Shown here piece after piece: positions 35,135 to 43,814 of a DNA stretch of 58,025 nt (the stretch's first letter is position 1; the number at the start of each line of letters is the position of its first letter). The stretch is taken from NCBI GenBank assembly GCA_902493855.1, contig CABUQV010000013.1, positions 1 through 58,025 on the forward strand, read 5' to 3'. Source of the DNA: an uncultured Collinsella sp. (GTDB taxonomy: Bacteria > Actinomycetota > Coriobacteriia > Coriobacteriales > Coriobacteriaceae). A program made the position numbers and the translations under genes. A model generated the notes under the pieces. It was not told where the DNA came from, ran no database searches, and saw only the letters and a program-made list of their open reading frames with translations.

Positions 35135-36556
35135 ATGACCAATCCCATGCAGTTCCCCGACGGCTTTGTGTTTGGCGGCGCCACCGCCGCTTACCAGGTT
35201 GAGGGCGAGACCCGCACGCACGGCAAGGGCAAAGTACCCTGGGACGATTTCCTGGCTGCCCAGGGTCGCTTCTCCCCCGATCCTGCAAGCGACTTCTACA
35301 ACAAATATCCGGTCGATATCGACTTGTGCCAGCGCTTCGGCATCAACGGTATTCGCGTCTCCATCGCTTGGAGCCGCATCTTCCCCAACGGTACTGGCGA
35401 GATCAACCCCGAGGGTGTTGCCTTCTATCACGAGCTTTTCGCCACCTGCAACAAAGCCGGCGTTATCCCCTATGTCACGCTCGATCACTTCGATACGCCC
35501 GAGGCCTTTTACCTGAACGGCGGCGAGGGTTTCCTGACGCGCACGACGATCGACGCCTTTGTCGAGTACGCCAAGTTCTGCTTTGCCGAGTTCACCGAGG
35601 TCAAGCACTGGTTCACGTTTAACGAGATTCCCGCGACCGCCGAGGGCAGCTTTATCGTCGGCAACTGGCCGCACGGCGAGAAGTATCGCCTGGACAAGGC
35701 CTTTCAGCTCATGCACAACATGATGGTGGCCCACGCCAAGGCTGTCGTCGCCTTCCATGAGGGCGGCTTTGAGGGCGAGATCGGCATTGTCCAGAACCTG
35801 GAGCCCAAATATCCCCTCGACCCCAACAACGCCGCCGACTGCGAGGCGGCTCGCATGGCCGACGTCATCAACAACCGCTGGGTACTCGACGCCACCTTCC
35901 GCGGCCACTATGCAGCCGATACCATGGAGGCTGCGACCAAGCTGGCCCATATCGCCGGCGGCGAGCTCGATGTTCGCGACGAGGACATCGCCGCGCTGAC
36001 CGCCGCGCTCCCCTACAACGATTGCCTGGGCGTCAACACCTACAAGTGCCAGTTCCTGCGTGCCGCCGAGGGCGAAAACGACATCAACCACAATGGCACC
36101 GGCGACAAGGGCTCCTCGCGCTGGTTCCTCAAGGGCGTGGGCGAGTCATGCGTGCGCGAAGGCGTACCCACTACCGATTGGGACTGGATCATCTATCCCG
36201 AGGGCCTGTACGACCTACTGCTCCGCATTAAGAACGATTACCCCAACTACAAGAAGATCTACATCACCGAGAACGGCATGGGCTATAAGGACGATTTTGA
36301 GGACGGCTTTATCGACGACGCCCCTCGCATCGACTACATGCGCCAGCATCTCGCATGGATCCTCAAGGCGATCGACGGCGGCGTAAACGTCGACGGTTAC
36401 TTTGTGTGGTCGCTGCAGGACCAGTTCTCCTGGACCAACGGCTATAACAAGCGCTACGGCCTGTTCTACATCGACTTTGAGACCCAGAAGCGCTATCCCA
36501 AGGCGAGCGCGTACTGGTACAAGAACGTCGCAGAGACCGGCCTGCTCATGGCCTAA
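35135..36556 (+). CDS. 6-phospho-beta-galactosidase/glucosidase, GH1 (module 3)
   Basis: 473 residues. Acid/base Glu164 (HWFTFNEI), nucleophile Glu379 (YITENGMG), phosphate-binding SWTNGYNKRYG. Very close to LacG1 (shared N-terminal FGGATAAYQVEGETRTHGKG and the QFLRA/NHNGTGDKG region) but with TLDHFDTPEAFY in place of TLHHFDTPLPLF at the substrate loop. AAAGGATG ribosome site. Confidence 0.92.
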   Translation: MTNPMQFPDGFVFGGATAAYQVEGETRTHGKGKVPWDDFLAAQGRFSPDPASDFYNKYPVDIDLCQRFGINGIRVSIAWSRIFPNGTGEINPEGVAFYHELFATCNKAGVIPYVTLDHFDTPEAFYLNGGEGFLTRTTIDAFVEYAKFCFAEFTEVKHWFTFNEIPATAEGSFIVGNWPHGEKYRLDKAFQLMHNMMVAHAKAVVAFHEGGFEGEIGIVQNLEPKYPLDPNNAADCEAARMADVINNRWVLDATFRGHYAADTMEAATKLAHIAGGELDVRDEDIAALTAALPYNDCLGVNTYKCQFLRAAEGENDINHNGTGDKGSSRWFLKGVGESCVREGVPTTDWDWIIYPEGLYDLLLRIKNDYPNYKKIYITENGMGYKDDFEDGFIDDAPRIDYMRQHLAWILKAIDGGVNVDGYFVWSLQDQFSWTNGYNKRYGLFYIDFETQKRYPKASAYWYKNVAETGLLMA

Positions 36557-36578
36557 CTTCAGCCGCGTATCCCCTGTC

Positions 36579-36626
36579 GGCCGCATGCGAATCCCTCCAC
36601 GGATTCATATGCGGCCTTTTTGTTTT
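36579..36626 (+). terminator. module 3 terminator
   Basis: GGCCGCATGCGAATCC pairs with GGATTCATATGCGGCC, followed by TTTTTGTTTTTG. Confidence 0.9.
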
Positions 36627-36649
36627 TGGTGGGCTCGAGCGGATCATTC

Positions 36650-36787
36650 GTCTCGATCTGTAACATCTAGCAGGGATTTTCAATCCTAACTGTTATAGAT
36701 TTAGACGAACGGGCGACCAGGGCTGAAAGATCTCAATCTGTAACACGTAGCCCACTTTTAACCGTCTAACTGTTACAGATCGAGACA
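36650..36787. repeat. palindrome array C (2 units, a-b)
   Basis: Unit 36650-36708 (type a, diverged core) and 36730-36787 (type b: GCCCACTTTTAACCGTC). Same arms and spacing as the other arrays. Lies between module 3 and the Fic gene. Confidence 0.85.
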
Positions 36788-36840
36788 ATAAGATAGTCAA
36801 ATCCGAACTTTCCAAGCAGATATGAACCATGGTTTCCAGT

Positions 36841-36915
36841 TTTCGGTATCACGAACATATTTTCGGTATCATTTAATGATATTATGATATCGAAAGTATG
36901 TTCGTGATACCGAAA
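36841..36915. promoter_or_regulatory. four-half-site operator before the Fic gene
   Basis: TTTCGGTATCA starts at 36841 and 36861. Its complement occurs as TGATATCGAAA (36885) and TGATACCGAAA (36905). Outer arms 36841-36859 and 36897-36915 are a perfect 19-bp inverted repeat. The centre holds -10-like TATTAT/TATGAT. The ribosome site GGAG follows at once. Confidence 0.7.
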
Positions 36916-36923
36916 GGAGCCGC

Positions 36924-38156
36924 ATGCGCCAGTTCGATTACACCACAGTCCCAGCGGAACTCGAAGCAACTCCAATCACCAACCTCCTCCTCTCGATACG
37001 CGAGCATAAAGGCCGTCAGCTTGCTCTGAGTCAAGTCAAACCCGAGCTTCTATCGTCCCTAATGGAGGAGGCTAAGATCCAAAGCACCCGATCCTCCAAC
37101 GGACTTGAAGGAATTGTTACCACCCAAAAAAGACTCAAAGCGATCATGGCGTATTCCGCCAAGCCAAGCTCCCGCGCAGAGGAAGAAATCGCTGGATACC
37201 GAGATGTGCTGTCGCTTATTCACGAGCAACACGATTCCATTCCCGTAACGCCATCGGTCATTCTGCAGTTGCATCGTGACCTCATGGCGCACACGGCAAT
37301 CTCGTATGGAGGCCATTGGAAAGATAGCGATAACGAAATCGTCTCCATTGACGATCAAGGTAATCGATTTGTGCGCTTTAGGCCCCCTTCGGCTCTAGCA
37401 ACCCCGGGACTTATTAAAGAAGCCTGCCAGTCCCTCAACGATGCTTTATCTCGCCAAGTTTGCGATCCCCTCCTTATATCGCTCCGCTTTATCTTCGATT
37501 TTGTTAGCATTCATCCCTTCAACGATGGCAATGGCAGGATGAGCCGGCTCCTTACAACGCTGCTGCTCGAAAAGACTGGATACGACGTTGCGCGTTACAT
37601 CAGCATCGAACGACTTATTGAAGACAACAAAGCGCTTTACTACAACGCCCTCGCTGCAAGCTCCACTGGATGGAATGAAAATCAAAACACCGAAGTACCC
37701 TTTATCCGTTTCATGCTCGGAACAACCCTGGCAGCCTACCGACAGCTCGAGCAGCGTACCTTAATTGAATCAAGCACTCGTCCCATGTCGAAGCAAGCGC
37801 GCATCGCTGTTCTATTTCAACAGAGACCCGGCGTCATTAAGAAATCCGACATCCGGTCCAACTGCCCCGATATCAGCGAGGTAACCGTTAAACGAACCCT
37901 CGGTCAGCTTGTTAGTTGCAGCGCAATCGAAAAAACAGGAGCGGGTCGTTCGACGGGCTACATACTCAAAGACGTCCATGCTCTAGAACTATTCTTGCAA
38001 GCCGCAATACCCGATAGCGAGGCCGCAATAACAAAAGAGGCTCCAAAGGATAAGCTCCTTGAACGTGTAAACCACGCCGAGGATGAAAGCAGAGAAGGGC
38101 TCTATGAAGACTACGATTCATTCTCAATGGACATAAAGACGAAATACGGAGTCTAG
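36924..38156 (+). CDS. Fic-family AMP transferase with winged-helix tail
   Basis: 410 residues. Fic core motif HPFNDGNGR at 197-205 (catalytic His197), so it probably transfers AMP to a protein hydroxyl. The N-terminal inhibitory helix carries S-x-x-x-E-G (Ser58-Glu62), a class II Fic arrangement in which the Glu blocks ATP. The C-terminal third (KSDIRSNCPDISEVTVKRTLGQLVSCSAIEKTGAGRSTGYIL) is a winged-helix DNA-binding domain. That tail and the symmetric operator at 36841 suggest autoregulation. The target protein is unknown; no antitoxin gene adjoins. Confidence 0.88.
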   Translation: MRQFDYTTVPAELEATPITNLLLSIREHKGRQLALSQVKPELLSSLMEEAKIQSTRSSNGLEGIVTTQKRLKAIMAYSAKPSSRAEEEIAGYRDVLSLIHEQHDSIPVTPSVILQLHRDLMAHTAISYGGHWKDSDNEIVSIDDQGNRFVRFRPPSALATPGLIKEACQSLNDALSRQVCDPLLISLRFIFDFVSIHPFNDGNGRMSRLLTTLLLEKTGYDVARYISIERLIEDNKALYYNALAASSTGWNENQNTEVPFIRFMLGTTLAAYRQLEQRTLIESSTRPMSKQARIAVLFQQRPGVIKKSDIRSNCPDISEVTVKRTLGQLVSCSAIEKTGAGRSTGYILKDVHALELFLQAAIPDSEAAITKEAPKDKLLERVNHAEDESREGLYEDYDSFSMDIKTKYGV

Positions 38157-38263
38157 TCATATCTTAGAATAGCCTCATCCTTGTTGCCCAAAGTTATTTG
38201 CGCGTCATTGTAAAGCGGTACCCCCGCGCCGGCAGGGGGCAGAAGTATCGCCTGCAGCGTTAG

Positions 38264-38659
38264 CTAGCAGATGACCCGCTTGTGTTCCTCGATGGCGGCA
38301 CGATCCTCGGCGGTAATACCCGGCTCGCACACCACGGCGTCCAGGCTGTCCAGGCGGCAGAAAGTGTAGAAGTCGCGCCTGCCGATCTTGCTGGAGTCGG
38401 CGATGAGGTAGCGCGTATCGGCCTTGCTAAAGGCGAGCTGCTGGATGCGGCCCTCATCCATGTTGGACGTGGACACGTCGCCGTCCAGAATGCCGTTGGC
38501 ACCGATAAACGCCGTGTCAGTCCCTAGTGCGCGCAGGGTATCCTCGGCCATGGGGCCCACAAAGGCAGCGGTGCGGCGACGGTACATGCCGCCCACCAGG
38601 CACAGCTCGCAATCCTCGCGCGCCTCGAGCAGGCTAAAGGCCGAAAGCGAATTGGTCAC
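38264..38659 (-). pseudogene. truncated DeoR-family regulator (C-terminal half)
   Basis: 131 codons nearly identical to the last half of the intact regulator at 43018-43782 (SLLEAREDCELCLVGGMYRRRTAAFVGP…). The DNA-binding head is missing; homology stops just upstream at about LPSIYVTNS, with unrelated text and a stop before it. The downstream flanks also match (AGCGTTAGCTAGCAGATGACC versus AGCGCTAGCTAGCAAATGACC). A leftover of a duplication. Confidence 0.8.
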
Positions 38660-38751
38660 ATAGATGGAAGGCAGTTTGTCGGTGACTCGGAGAGCGCCAA
38701 TGCGATCTCACGACGGTTGCGCTCATTGTCTCAATTAGATACTCAACAAAA

Positions 38752-38787
38752 TACGGCCCCGCAGCTCAATAAGCTGCGGGGCCGTAC
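38752..38787 (-). terminator. terminator of lacE4
   Basis: ACGGCCCCGCAGCT pairs with AGCTGCGGGGCCGT. The minus strand continues ATTTTGTTGAG. Confidence 0.85.
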
Positions 38788-38821
38788 CATACACCGACGA
38801 ATCAACGACGAAGTGCATCCA

Positions 38822-40516
38822 CTATTTGGCCAGCTCCTGAACGATCCAGTCAATTGCACCTTCGGGATCGTTGGTAAGGTCGATATACTCCTTGCCCCTT
38901 GTGGTGAGCAGTTTAATTCCAAGGCGATCGGTATCGGCCTTCATAGCGTCATAGTACATGCGTGCCTGGGGCGCCAGAACAATCACGTTGTACTGATCCA
39001 TCGTCTCATAGTGGCTTCCGTACGCACCGGACTGAGATACCAGATCGATACCCTTAGCAGCGGCACCTTCGCGAAGAGCATTTGCCAAGAGAGTCGAAGT
39101 GCCGGCACCCTGGCAAAGCACAAGCACGCGGATCTGCTCCGCCTTGTCCTTTACCGCCTCGAGAGCTTTTGCGACATTTTCCTGTGCGGCGATAGCATCT
39201 GCATCCGAGTTTCCTGCAGTCTCCTTTGCAGACTCTTCCAAACAAAGCTGATGGTCATACGCCTTGCAGAACGGATAGTAAATCACAAAGTCAACGACCA
39301 ACAGCACTGCCATCAATACGAGAGAACGCAGATCGAGACCCGTGGTGAGGAACGCACCAATTGGGCCGGGAAGCGCCCACGGCATGGTATACATGGGGGC
39401 GTTCATTCCAATGACGTCAATGAAAAATTTACCGATAATGGCGTTGACCATAGGAGCCACTAGGAAGGGCACGAACATATAGGGATTGAGAACAATCGGC
39501 ATACCGAAGAGAACGGGCTCGTTAACTCCAAAAATCACCGGGATAATCGATGCCTTGCCCATGGCTTTAAGCTGCTTGGAGCGCATAAACATGATCAGGA
39601 TAATAGGAACGATGAACGTGCAGCCAGAACCGCCCAGACCGCCGATGAAGCTTGTAAAGTCCTGCGTGAGAGCAATTGACGGGTGTCCACCTGCTTGGAA
39701 AACCTCAAGATTGGTAACGGTATTGCCGTAGAGCGCAGCATTGATCGGACTCATGACAACCGAAGCACCGTGGATACCCATAAATTGGAAAAGCGCGACC
39801 GCGCCTTCGATAAGCGCCATGCCAGGATAGGTGTCGACCGCGGAGAACAGCGGCGAGATGAGAGCGGATACCAAATTGGCGAACGGCACAGCAAGCAGCT
39901 TGCGGCTCGCAAGATCGATAAAAGCGCACGCAAGGATCGAAAACCCAAATGCAAAGATATCGCGAAAACTCTGCGCAATAGAGCCAGGGACCTCTTTGGG
40001 AAGCTTGATCGTCACATTATGGCTAATGCACACCTTATAGATATTAACGGTCAAGAATGCGGCTACGAACGCAGCGAGAAAACCCTTGGTTCCCATATAG
40101 CCGGTTTCAAAAACAGATGTATCTGCTCCGCCAATCGAGACAACATCGTTCGTCACCGATAGCAAGAGCATGCCGCACATGGCACAAACCATGCACGAGG
40201 TGGGGTTGAGAGATTTACCCGAAGGCATGCGACGGTTCATCGACATGGCAAGTGAGCTCGCCGTGGTGCCGGCCACCATAATGCCAAGAAGTCCCATGGT
40301 ATATGCATAGATTTTATTGAAGAAATCCAGCACCTCAGACGGAAGCGTGATGCCTACATAGGCAGGGAGCGTCGAAAGAAGAAGGAACAGGCTCGAGAAC
40401 AGCACAATTGGCATATTCGAGAGAAAGCCATCCTTAATCGCCACCAGATAAATGTTCCTCGAGATTTTGTCGAAGAGGGGCTGGTGTTTTTCAAGGAATT
40501 TGACGATAGCGTCCAT
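38822..40516 (-). CDS. lactose-type PTS EIICB, fourth copy
   Basis: 564 residues. IIC with LFDKISRNIYLVAIKDGFLSNMP, MGIHGASVVMSP and FGVNEPVLFGMPIVLNP; a shorter, less Ala-rich linker; IIB with phospho-Cys468 (VLVLCQGAGTSTLL). No phospho-glycosidase gene is beside it; instead it faces a DUF7916-like gene and a GntR regulator across a shared promoter region. In the IIC signature GVHGPS is MGIHGAS here, so the sugar is probably not lactose. Less GC-rich third positions than the other lacE genes suggest separate arrival. ATG 40516 with AAGGATG. Confidence 0.9.
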   Translation of the reverse strand: MDAIVKFLEKHQPLFDKISRNIYLVAIKDGFLSNMPIVLFSSLFLLLSTLPAYVGITLPSEVLDFFNKIYAYTMGLLGIMVAGTTASSLAMSMNRRMPSGKSLNPTSCMVCAMCGMLLLSVTNDVVSIGGADTSVFETGYMGTKGFLAAFVAAFLTVNIYKVCISHNVTIKLPKEVPGSIAQSFRDIFAFGFSILACAFIDLASRKLLAVPFANLVSALISPLFSAVDTYPGMALIEGAVALFQFMGIHGASVVMSPINAALYGNTVTNLEVFQAGGHPSIALTQDFTSFIGGLGGSGCTFIVPIILIMFMRSKQLKAMGKASIIPVIFGVNEPVLFGMPIVLNPYMFVPFLVAPMVNAIIGKFFIDVIGMNAPMYTMPWALPGPIGAFLTTGLDLRSLVLMAVLLVVDFVIYYPFCKAYDHQLCLEESAKETAGNSDADAIAAQENVAKALEAVKDKAEQIRVLVLCQGAGTSTLLANALREGAAAKGIDLVSQSGAYGSHYETMDQYNVIVLAPQARMYYDAMKADTDRLGIKLLTTRGKEYIDLTNDPEGAIDWIVQELAK

Positions 40517-40584
40517 AACACATCCTTTCATGATTCCCGGGCACACAACGATTTATCCGGACTCAACCGTCGTCGTCCCCGTTT

Positions 40585-40826
40585 GTATCCACTTATGTAA
40601 GTGAATACGTTCTTGTGCGAAATGTAATATCATTTGCGCGATTTGTCATAACCAATTCTTTTTCCGCTTTGTCGATATGTCAAGAATTCAAATACTTATT
40701 CGGTGAACGGTAGTTGATTAATATAATGTTTTCCCAGCTAAAGGCTATTTTTTCCGAGCAGTACAATAAGTTTGCAACCGTTCACCGATTGGATATAACA
40801 TATTGAATATATTGTTGTAACAATAT
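40585..40826. promoter_or_regulatory. divergent control region of lacE4 and the DUF7916-like gene
   Basis: AT-rich, 356 bases without a gene. Contains an inverted repeat with arms GTATCCACTT and AAGTGAATAC (40585-40608), the 11-bp motif in both orientations (CGGTGAACGGT 40701-40711; ACCGTTCACCG 40777-40787) and a palindrome ATATTGTT-GT-AACAATAT (40809-40826). The palindromes are candidates for the GntR regulator at 41848. Confidence 0.55.
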
Positions 40827-40872
40827 TAGAGACAATGTCACAAGCCTGTCGTTCTAGTCAAAGGAAGTAACA

Positions 40873-41793
40873 ATGCCCAAACGATTACTGAACATGTCCG
40901 CATCCGATTTTGCCGCTACGTCACCCATGGATCTAAAACAGGCAATTCTGGCTTCCGAGGGACGTACCATCATGGCGGAAAACGTACCCTCTTCCCAATT
41001 TCTCGGCGGCGTTACTAATGCAGAAATCGAACGTGCCGCAGGTGCCGACCTGCTTCTGTTTAACGCGCTCGATGTGTTCGATCCAGTTATTGCCGGTATT
41101 CCAGATGATCTCAATGAAAACCCGGTCACTTGGGTGAAGCGAGCGTGCGGAAGGCCCATTGGCGTCAATCTGGAGCCAGTTGATAACGAGGCAGAGATGT
41201 CTGAATCCCGAACGGAAATCCCCATGGGTCGTCGCGTCTCTCCCAAGACCTTAGAAAAGGCTAACGAACTCGGATTTGATTTTATCTGCCTGACGGGCAA
41301 CCCTGGAACCGGCGTCTCCAACGATGCAATCGCCCATTCGATTAAACTCTCCAAAGAGCATTTCAATGGCCTGGTCATAGCCGGAAAAATGCATGGAGCG
41401 GGCGTTGCGGAACCTGTCATGACGCTCGAAATTGCGCGCAAGTTTGTTGACCTCGGCGTCGATATCCTTCTCGTGCCAGCCCCCTACACCGTCCCTTGCT
41501 TCCAAGAAGCAGACCTGCGCGCCATCGTAGACTTCGTACGATCCCACAACGTAGGCAAGTCAATTGAAGAGAAGGTTCTCGTCATGGCGGCGAACGGGAC
41601 GAGTCAAGACTCCTGCGACAGCGAGACCATTAAGAAAATAGGCCTTGCAGCAAAAGCAGCCGGCGCTGACCTCCAACATATCGGGGACTCCATGAACGGT
41701 ATTTGCCTGCCCCAGAATATCTTCACGCTCGGACAAGCCCTTCGTGGATACAGGCATCAGATCGTCATGCTGAGCCGCTCTGTGATACGTTAA
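40873..41793 (+). CDS. DUF7916-like (putative TIM-barrel) protein of a PTS locus
   Basis: 306 residues, no firm function. Resembles proteins named DUF7916 or loosely 'PEP phosphonomutase' that accompany lactose/cellobiose PTS genes. Barrel-like strand/loop pattern: ADLLLFNALDVFDP, PIGVNLEPVDN, FDFICLTGNPGTGVSN, LVIAGKMHGAG, VDILLVPAPYTVPC, VLVMAANGTSQDSCD and GADLQHIGDS. These alternating strands ending in polar residues suggest a metal- or phosphate-binding (beta/alpha)8 enzyme. Possibly acts on the phospho-sugar delivered by LacE4 (inference). AAAGGAAG ribosome site; followed by the GntR gene after 54 bases. Confidence 0.7.
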   Translation: MPKRLLNMSASDFAATSPMDLKQAILASEGRTIMAENVPSSQFLGGVTNAEIERAAGADLLLFNALDVFDPVIAGIPDDLNENPVTWVKRACGRPIGVNLEPVDNEAEMSESRTEIPMGRRVSPKTLEKANELGFDFICLTGNPGTGVSNDAIAHSIKLSKEHFNGLVIAGKMHGAGVAEPVMTLEIARKFVDLGVDILLVPAPYTVPCFQEADLRAIVDFVRSHNVGKSIEEKVLVMAANGTSQDSCDSETIKKIGLAAKAAGADLQHIGDSMNGICLPQNIFTLGQALRGYRHQIVMLSRSVIR

Positions 41794-41847
41794 GGTTACC
41801 TTGCCCACGTTACATCCCGACTGAGGCAACCATCAGGTATAACCAAC

Positions 41848-42585
41848 ATGCAAACTGAGGCTCTAATGCTCGATACACACGAAAAACGGCCACTCTATTT
41901 ACAGCTCACCGACGCGCTGCTCAAGCAGATCGTCGATGAATATCAAGCAGACGATAAACTTCCGACAGAAATGGAACTCTGCGACGAATACGCCGTAAGC
42001 AGAACAACCGTCCGACTTGCCATGAGTGAGCTGGAGCGTCGTGGAAGTATCTATCGAATCCAAGGTAAGGGATCGTTTGTTGCACCGAAACGCGTTAGCG
42101 AGCTCAATTCACTTTTAGACTTTGACTTTGCAAGCCATTGCGATGGCGTTGATCCGGATGCCATCACCAAACATTTCGGCGGCCTCACATCAGGTCGTCC
42201 AATTTCCGTAATGATGCTCCAACAATTTGGATGTCAAAGTCGCGATGAAATTCAGCGTCTTGAATTGACCTACGAACTTGAAGGCAGCTTCATAGGCGCT
42301 GATACGTTCTTCATTTCAAAGTCGCGCGTTCCGAATAACCAGTTAGATTTTCAGGCATTTAGCAGAATCATGGACGACTTGTCCAAGTCTATCCAATCTG
42401 TTAGGGAAAGCTATAGAGCACGTCAGCTTAGCGATTCCGAAGCCAGTAATTATAGTGTTGCAAAACTTCCGGTCATCGAACTGACTCATTATGCTTACGA
42501 CTCCGGAGGCAAACTAATCTCAATTGTCTGCCGCACCGTCTTAACTGGGCGGGTCCCTTATCAAAACTTTATTTTCAAGTCCTAA
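41848..42585 (+). CDS. GntR-family regulator with UTRA domain (HutC type)
   Basis: 245 residues. GntR winged helix (LYLQLTDALLKQIVDEYQADDKLPTEMELCDEYAVSRTTVRLAMSELERRGSIYRIQGKGSFV) and UTRA effector domain. Second gene in the DUF7916 transcript; likely local regulator of lacE4 and the DUF7916 gene. Effector probably a phosphorylated sugar, as in relatives. Palindrome array D begins 15 bases after the stop. Confidence 0.88.
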   Translation: MQTEALMLDTHEKRPLYLQLTDALLKQIVDEYQADDKLPTEMELCDEYAVSRTTVRLAMSELERRGSIYRIQGKGSFVAPKRVSELNSLLDFDFASHCDGVDPDAITKHFGGLTSGRPISVMMLQQFGCQSRDEIQRLELTYELEGSFIGADTFFISKSRVPNNQLDFQAFSRIMDDLSKSIQSVRESYRARQLSDSEASNYSVAKLPVIELTHYAYDSGGKLISIVCRTVLTGRVPYQNFIFKS

Positions 42586-42600
42586 TGTTCTTTTTCTTTT

Positions 42601-42899
42601 GTCTCGATCTGTAACACGTAGCCGAGTTTTTAAGTCCTAACCGTTACAGATCGAGACAAACAAGGTAGACCACGCCGAATTGTCTCAATCTGTAACACTA
42701 AGACCGGTTTTGGACGTCTAGATGTTACAGATTGAGATGAATGCACAGGTCAATCCTCTCAATCTCAATCTGTAACAACTAGCTGAATTTTTCGGTCCTA
42801 GCTGTTACAGATCGAGACAAACGGAATAGGCCGAGCCAAAAATCTCGATCTGTAACATCTGACTCGCTTTTGGCCGCCTAGATATCACAGGTTGAGACA
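42601..42899. repeat. palindrome array D (4 units, a-b-a-b)
   Basis: Units at 42601-42659 (a), 42682-42740 (b: GACCGGTTTTGGACGTC), 42761-42820 (a) and 42842-42899 (b). Strict alternation, about 80 bp apart, arms as in arrays A-C. It fills most of the 432-base gap before the DeoR gene. Confidence 0.88.
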
Positions 42900-43017
42900 A
42901 TTTGATAGCGGAGTCCTCATTTGCGCGTCATATCGCGTAGCGCTGACGCGCTGGTTTCCACAATGACAGGAGGTAAAAGTCCTCCCGCATCGCCCGTTGG
43001 CAATCCCGTAGCGCTAG

Positions 43018-43782
43018 CTAGCAAATGACCTGCGTATGCTCCTCGATGGCGGCACGATCTTCGGCGGCGATGCCCGGCTCGCACACCACGGCGTCCAGGC
43101 TGTCCAGACGGCAGAAGGTGTAGAAGTCGCGCTTGCCAATCTTGCTGGAATCGGCGATCAGATAGCGCGAGTCGGCCTTGCTAAAGGCGAGCTGCTGGAT
43201 GCGGCCCTCTTCCATGTTAGACGTAGACACGTCGCCGTCCAAAATGCCGTTTGCGCCGATAAAGGCTGCGTCGATTCCCAGCGCGCGCAAGGTGTCCTCA
43301 GCCGTGGGGCCCACAAAGGCGGCAGTGCGGCGACGGTACACGCCGCCCACCAGGCACAGTTCGCAGTCTTCGCGCGCCTCGAGCAGGTTAAACACCGAAA
43401 GCGAATTGGTCACAATGCGCAGGCGAAACGCCGGCAGCATCGAGGCCATCTGCTCAACCGTGGTGCCCGTGCCCAAAAAGATGGTCGAGCCTTCCTCGAT
43501 AAGCTCCACAGAACGGCGCGCAATCTGCAACTTTTCCTCGGCATGTTTCGTGCGCTTCTCGCTGTGCGAATACTCATGGCGCAGCATAGCGTGTGGACGG
43601 CTCTGCGCACTGCGGGCTCCGCCGTGCACGCGCTCGATCTCGCCCAGGCTCGCAAGCTCCTCAAGGTCACGGCGGATCGTCATATCCGAGACACCTAACG
43701 CATCCGAAATCTCCTTGACCGAGACCGTTCCCTGTTCCTCGAGCAGCTGCCGAACCTTATCCTGTCGCTCCGCTTTAATCAC
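43018..43782 (-). CDS. DeoR-family repressor (LacR-like)
   Basis: 254 residues. DeoR head KAERQDKVRQLLEEQGTVSVKEISDALGVSDMTIRRDLEELASLGEIERVHGGA and sugar-phosphate sensor (FLGTGTTVEQMA, RIVTNSLSVFNLL, LCLVGGVYRRRTAAFVGP, IADSSKIGKRDFYTF). Length and head resemble LacR, the tagatose-6-phosphate-responsive repressor of lac PTS operons. GTG start at 43782 chosen because GCGAGGA lies six bases before it. A motif TTCAAACAATAACGAACA stands upstream, like those near lacA, lacF and lacG2, which makes it the best candidate for a shared lac repressor. Half of this gene is repeated at 38264. Confidence 0.85.
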   Translation of the reverse strand: MIKAERQDKVRQLLEEQGTVSVKEISDALGVSDMTIRRDLEELASLGEIERVHGGARSAQSRPHAMLRHEYSHSEKRTKHAEEKLQIARRSVELIEEGSTIFLGTGTTVEQMASMLPAFRLRIVTNSLSVFNLLEAREDCELCLVGGVYRRRTAAFVGPTAEDTLRALGIDAAFIGANGILDGDVSTSNMEEGRIQQLAFSKADSRYLIADSSKIGKRDFYTFCRLDSLDAVVCEPGIAAEDRAAIEEHTQVIC

Positions 43783-43814
43783 GATGAGTCCTCGCTGTTC
43801 CACGCTCACGTCAA

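Noticed and set aside
33413..36091. 892-codon open frame on the minus strand across lacE3-lacG3
   Set aside because: It is antisense to two clear PTS/GH1 genes, is composed of Gly/Val/Asp-rich text typical of reverse-strand reading in GC-rich DNA, and spans their terminator-like gap without domain similarity.
38429..38659. Small functional regulator encoded by the DeoR fragment
   Set aside because: The DNA-binding head is absent and the start has no ribosome site; treated as a pseudogene.
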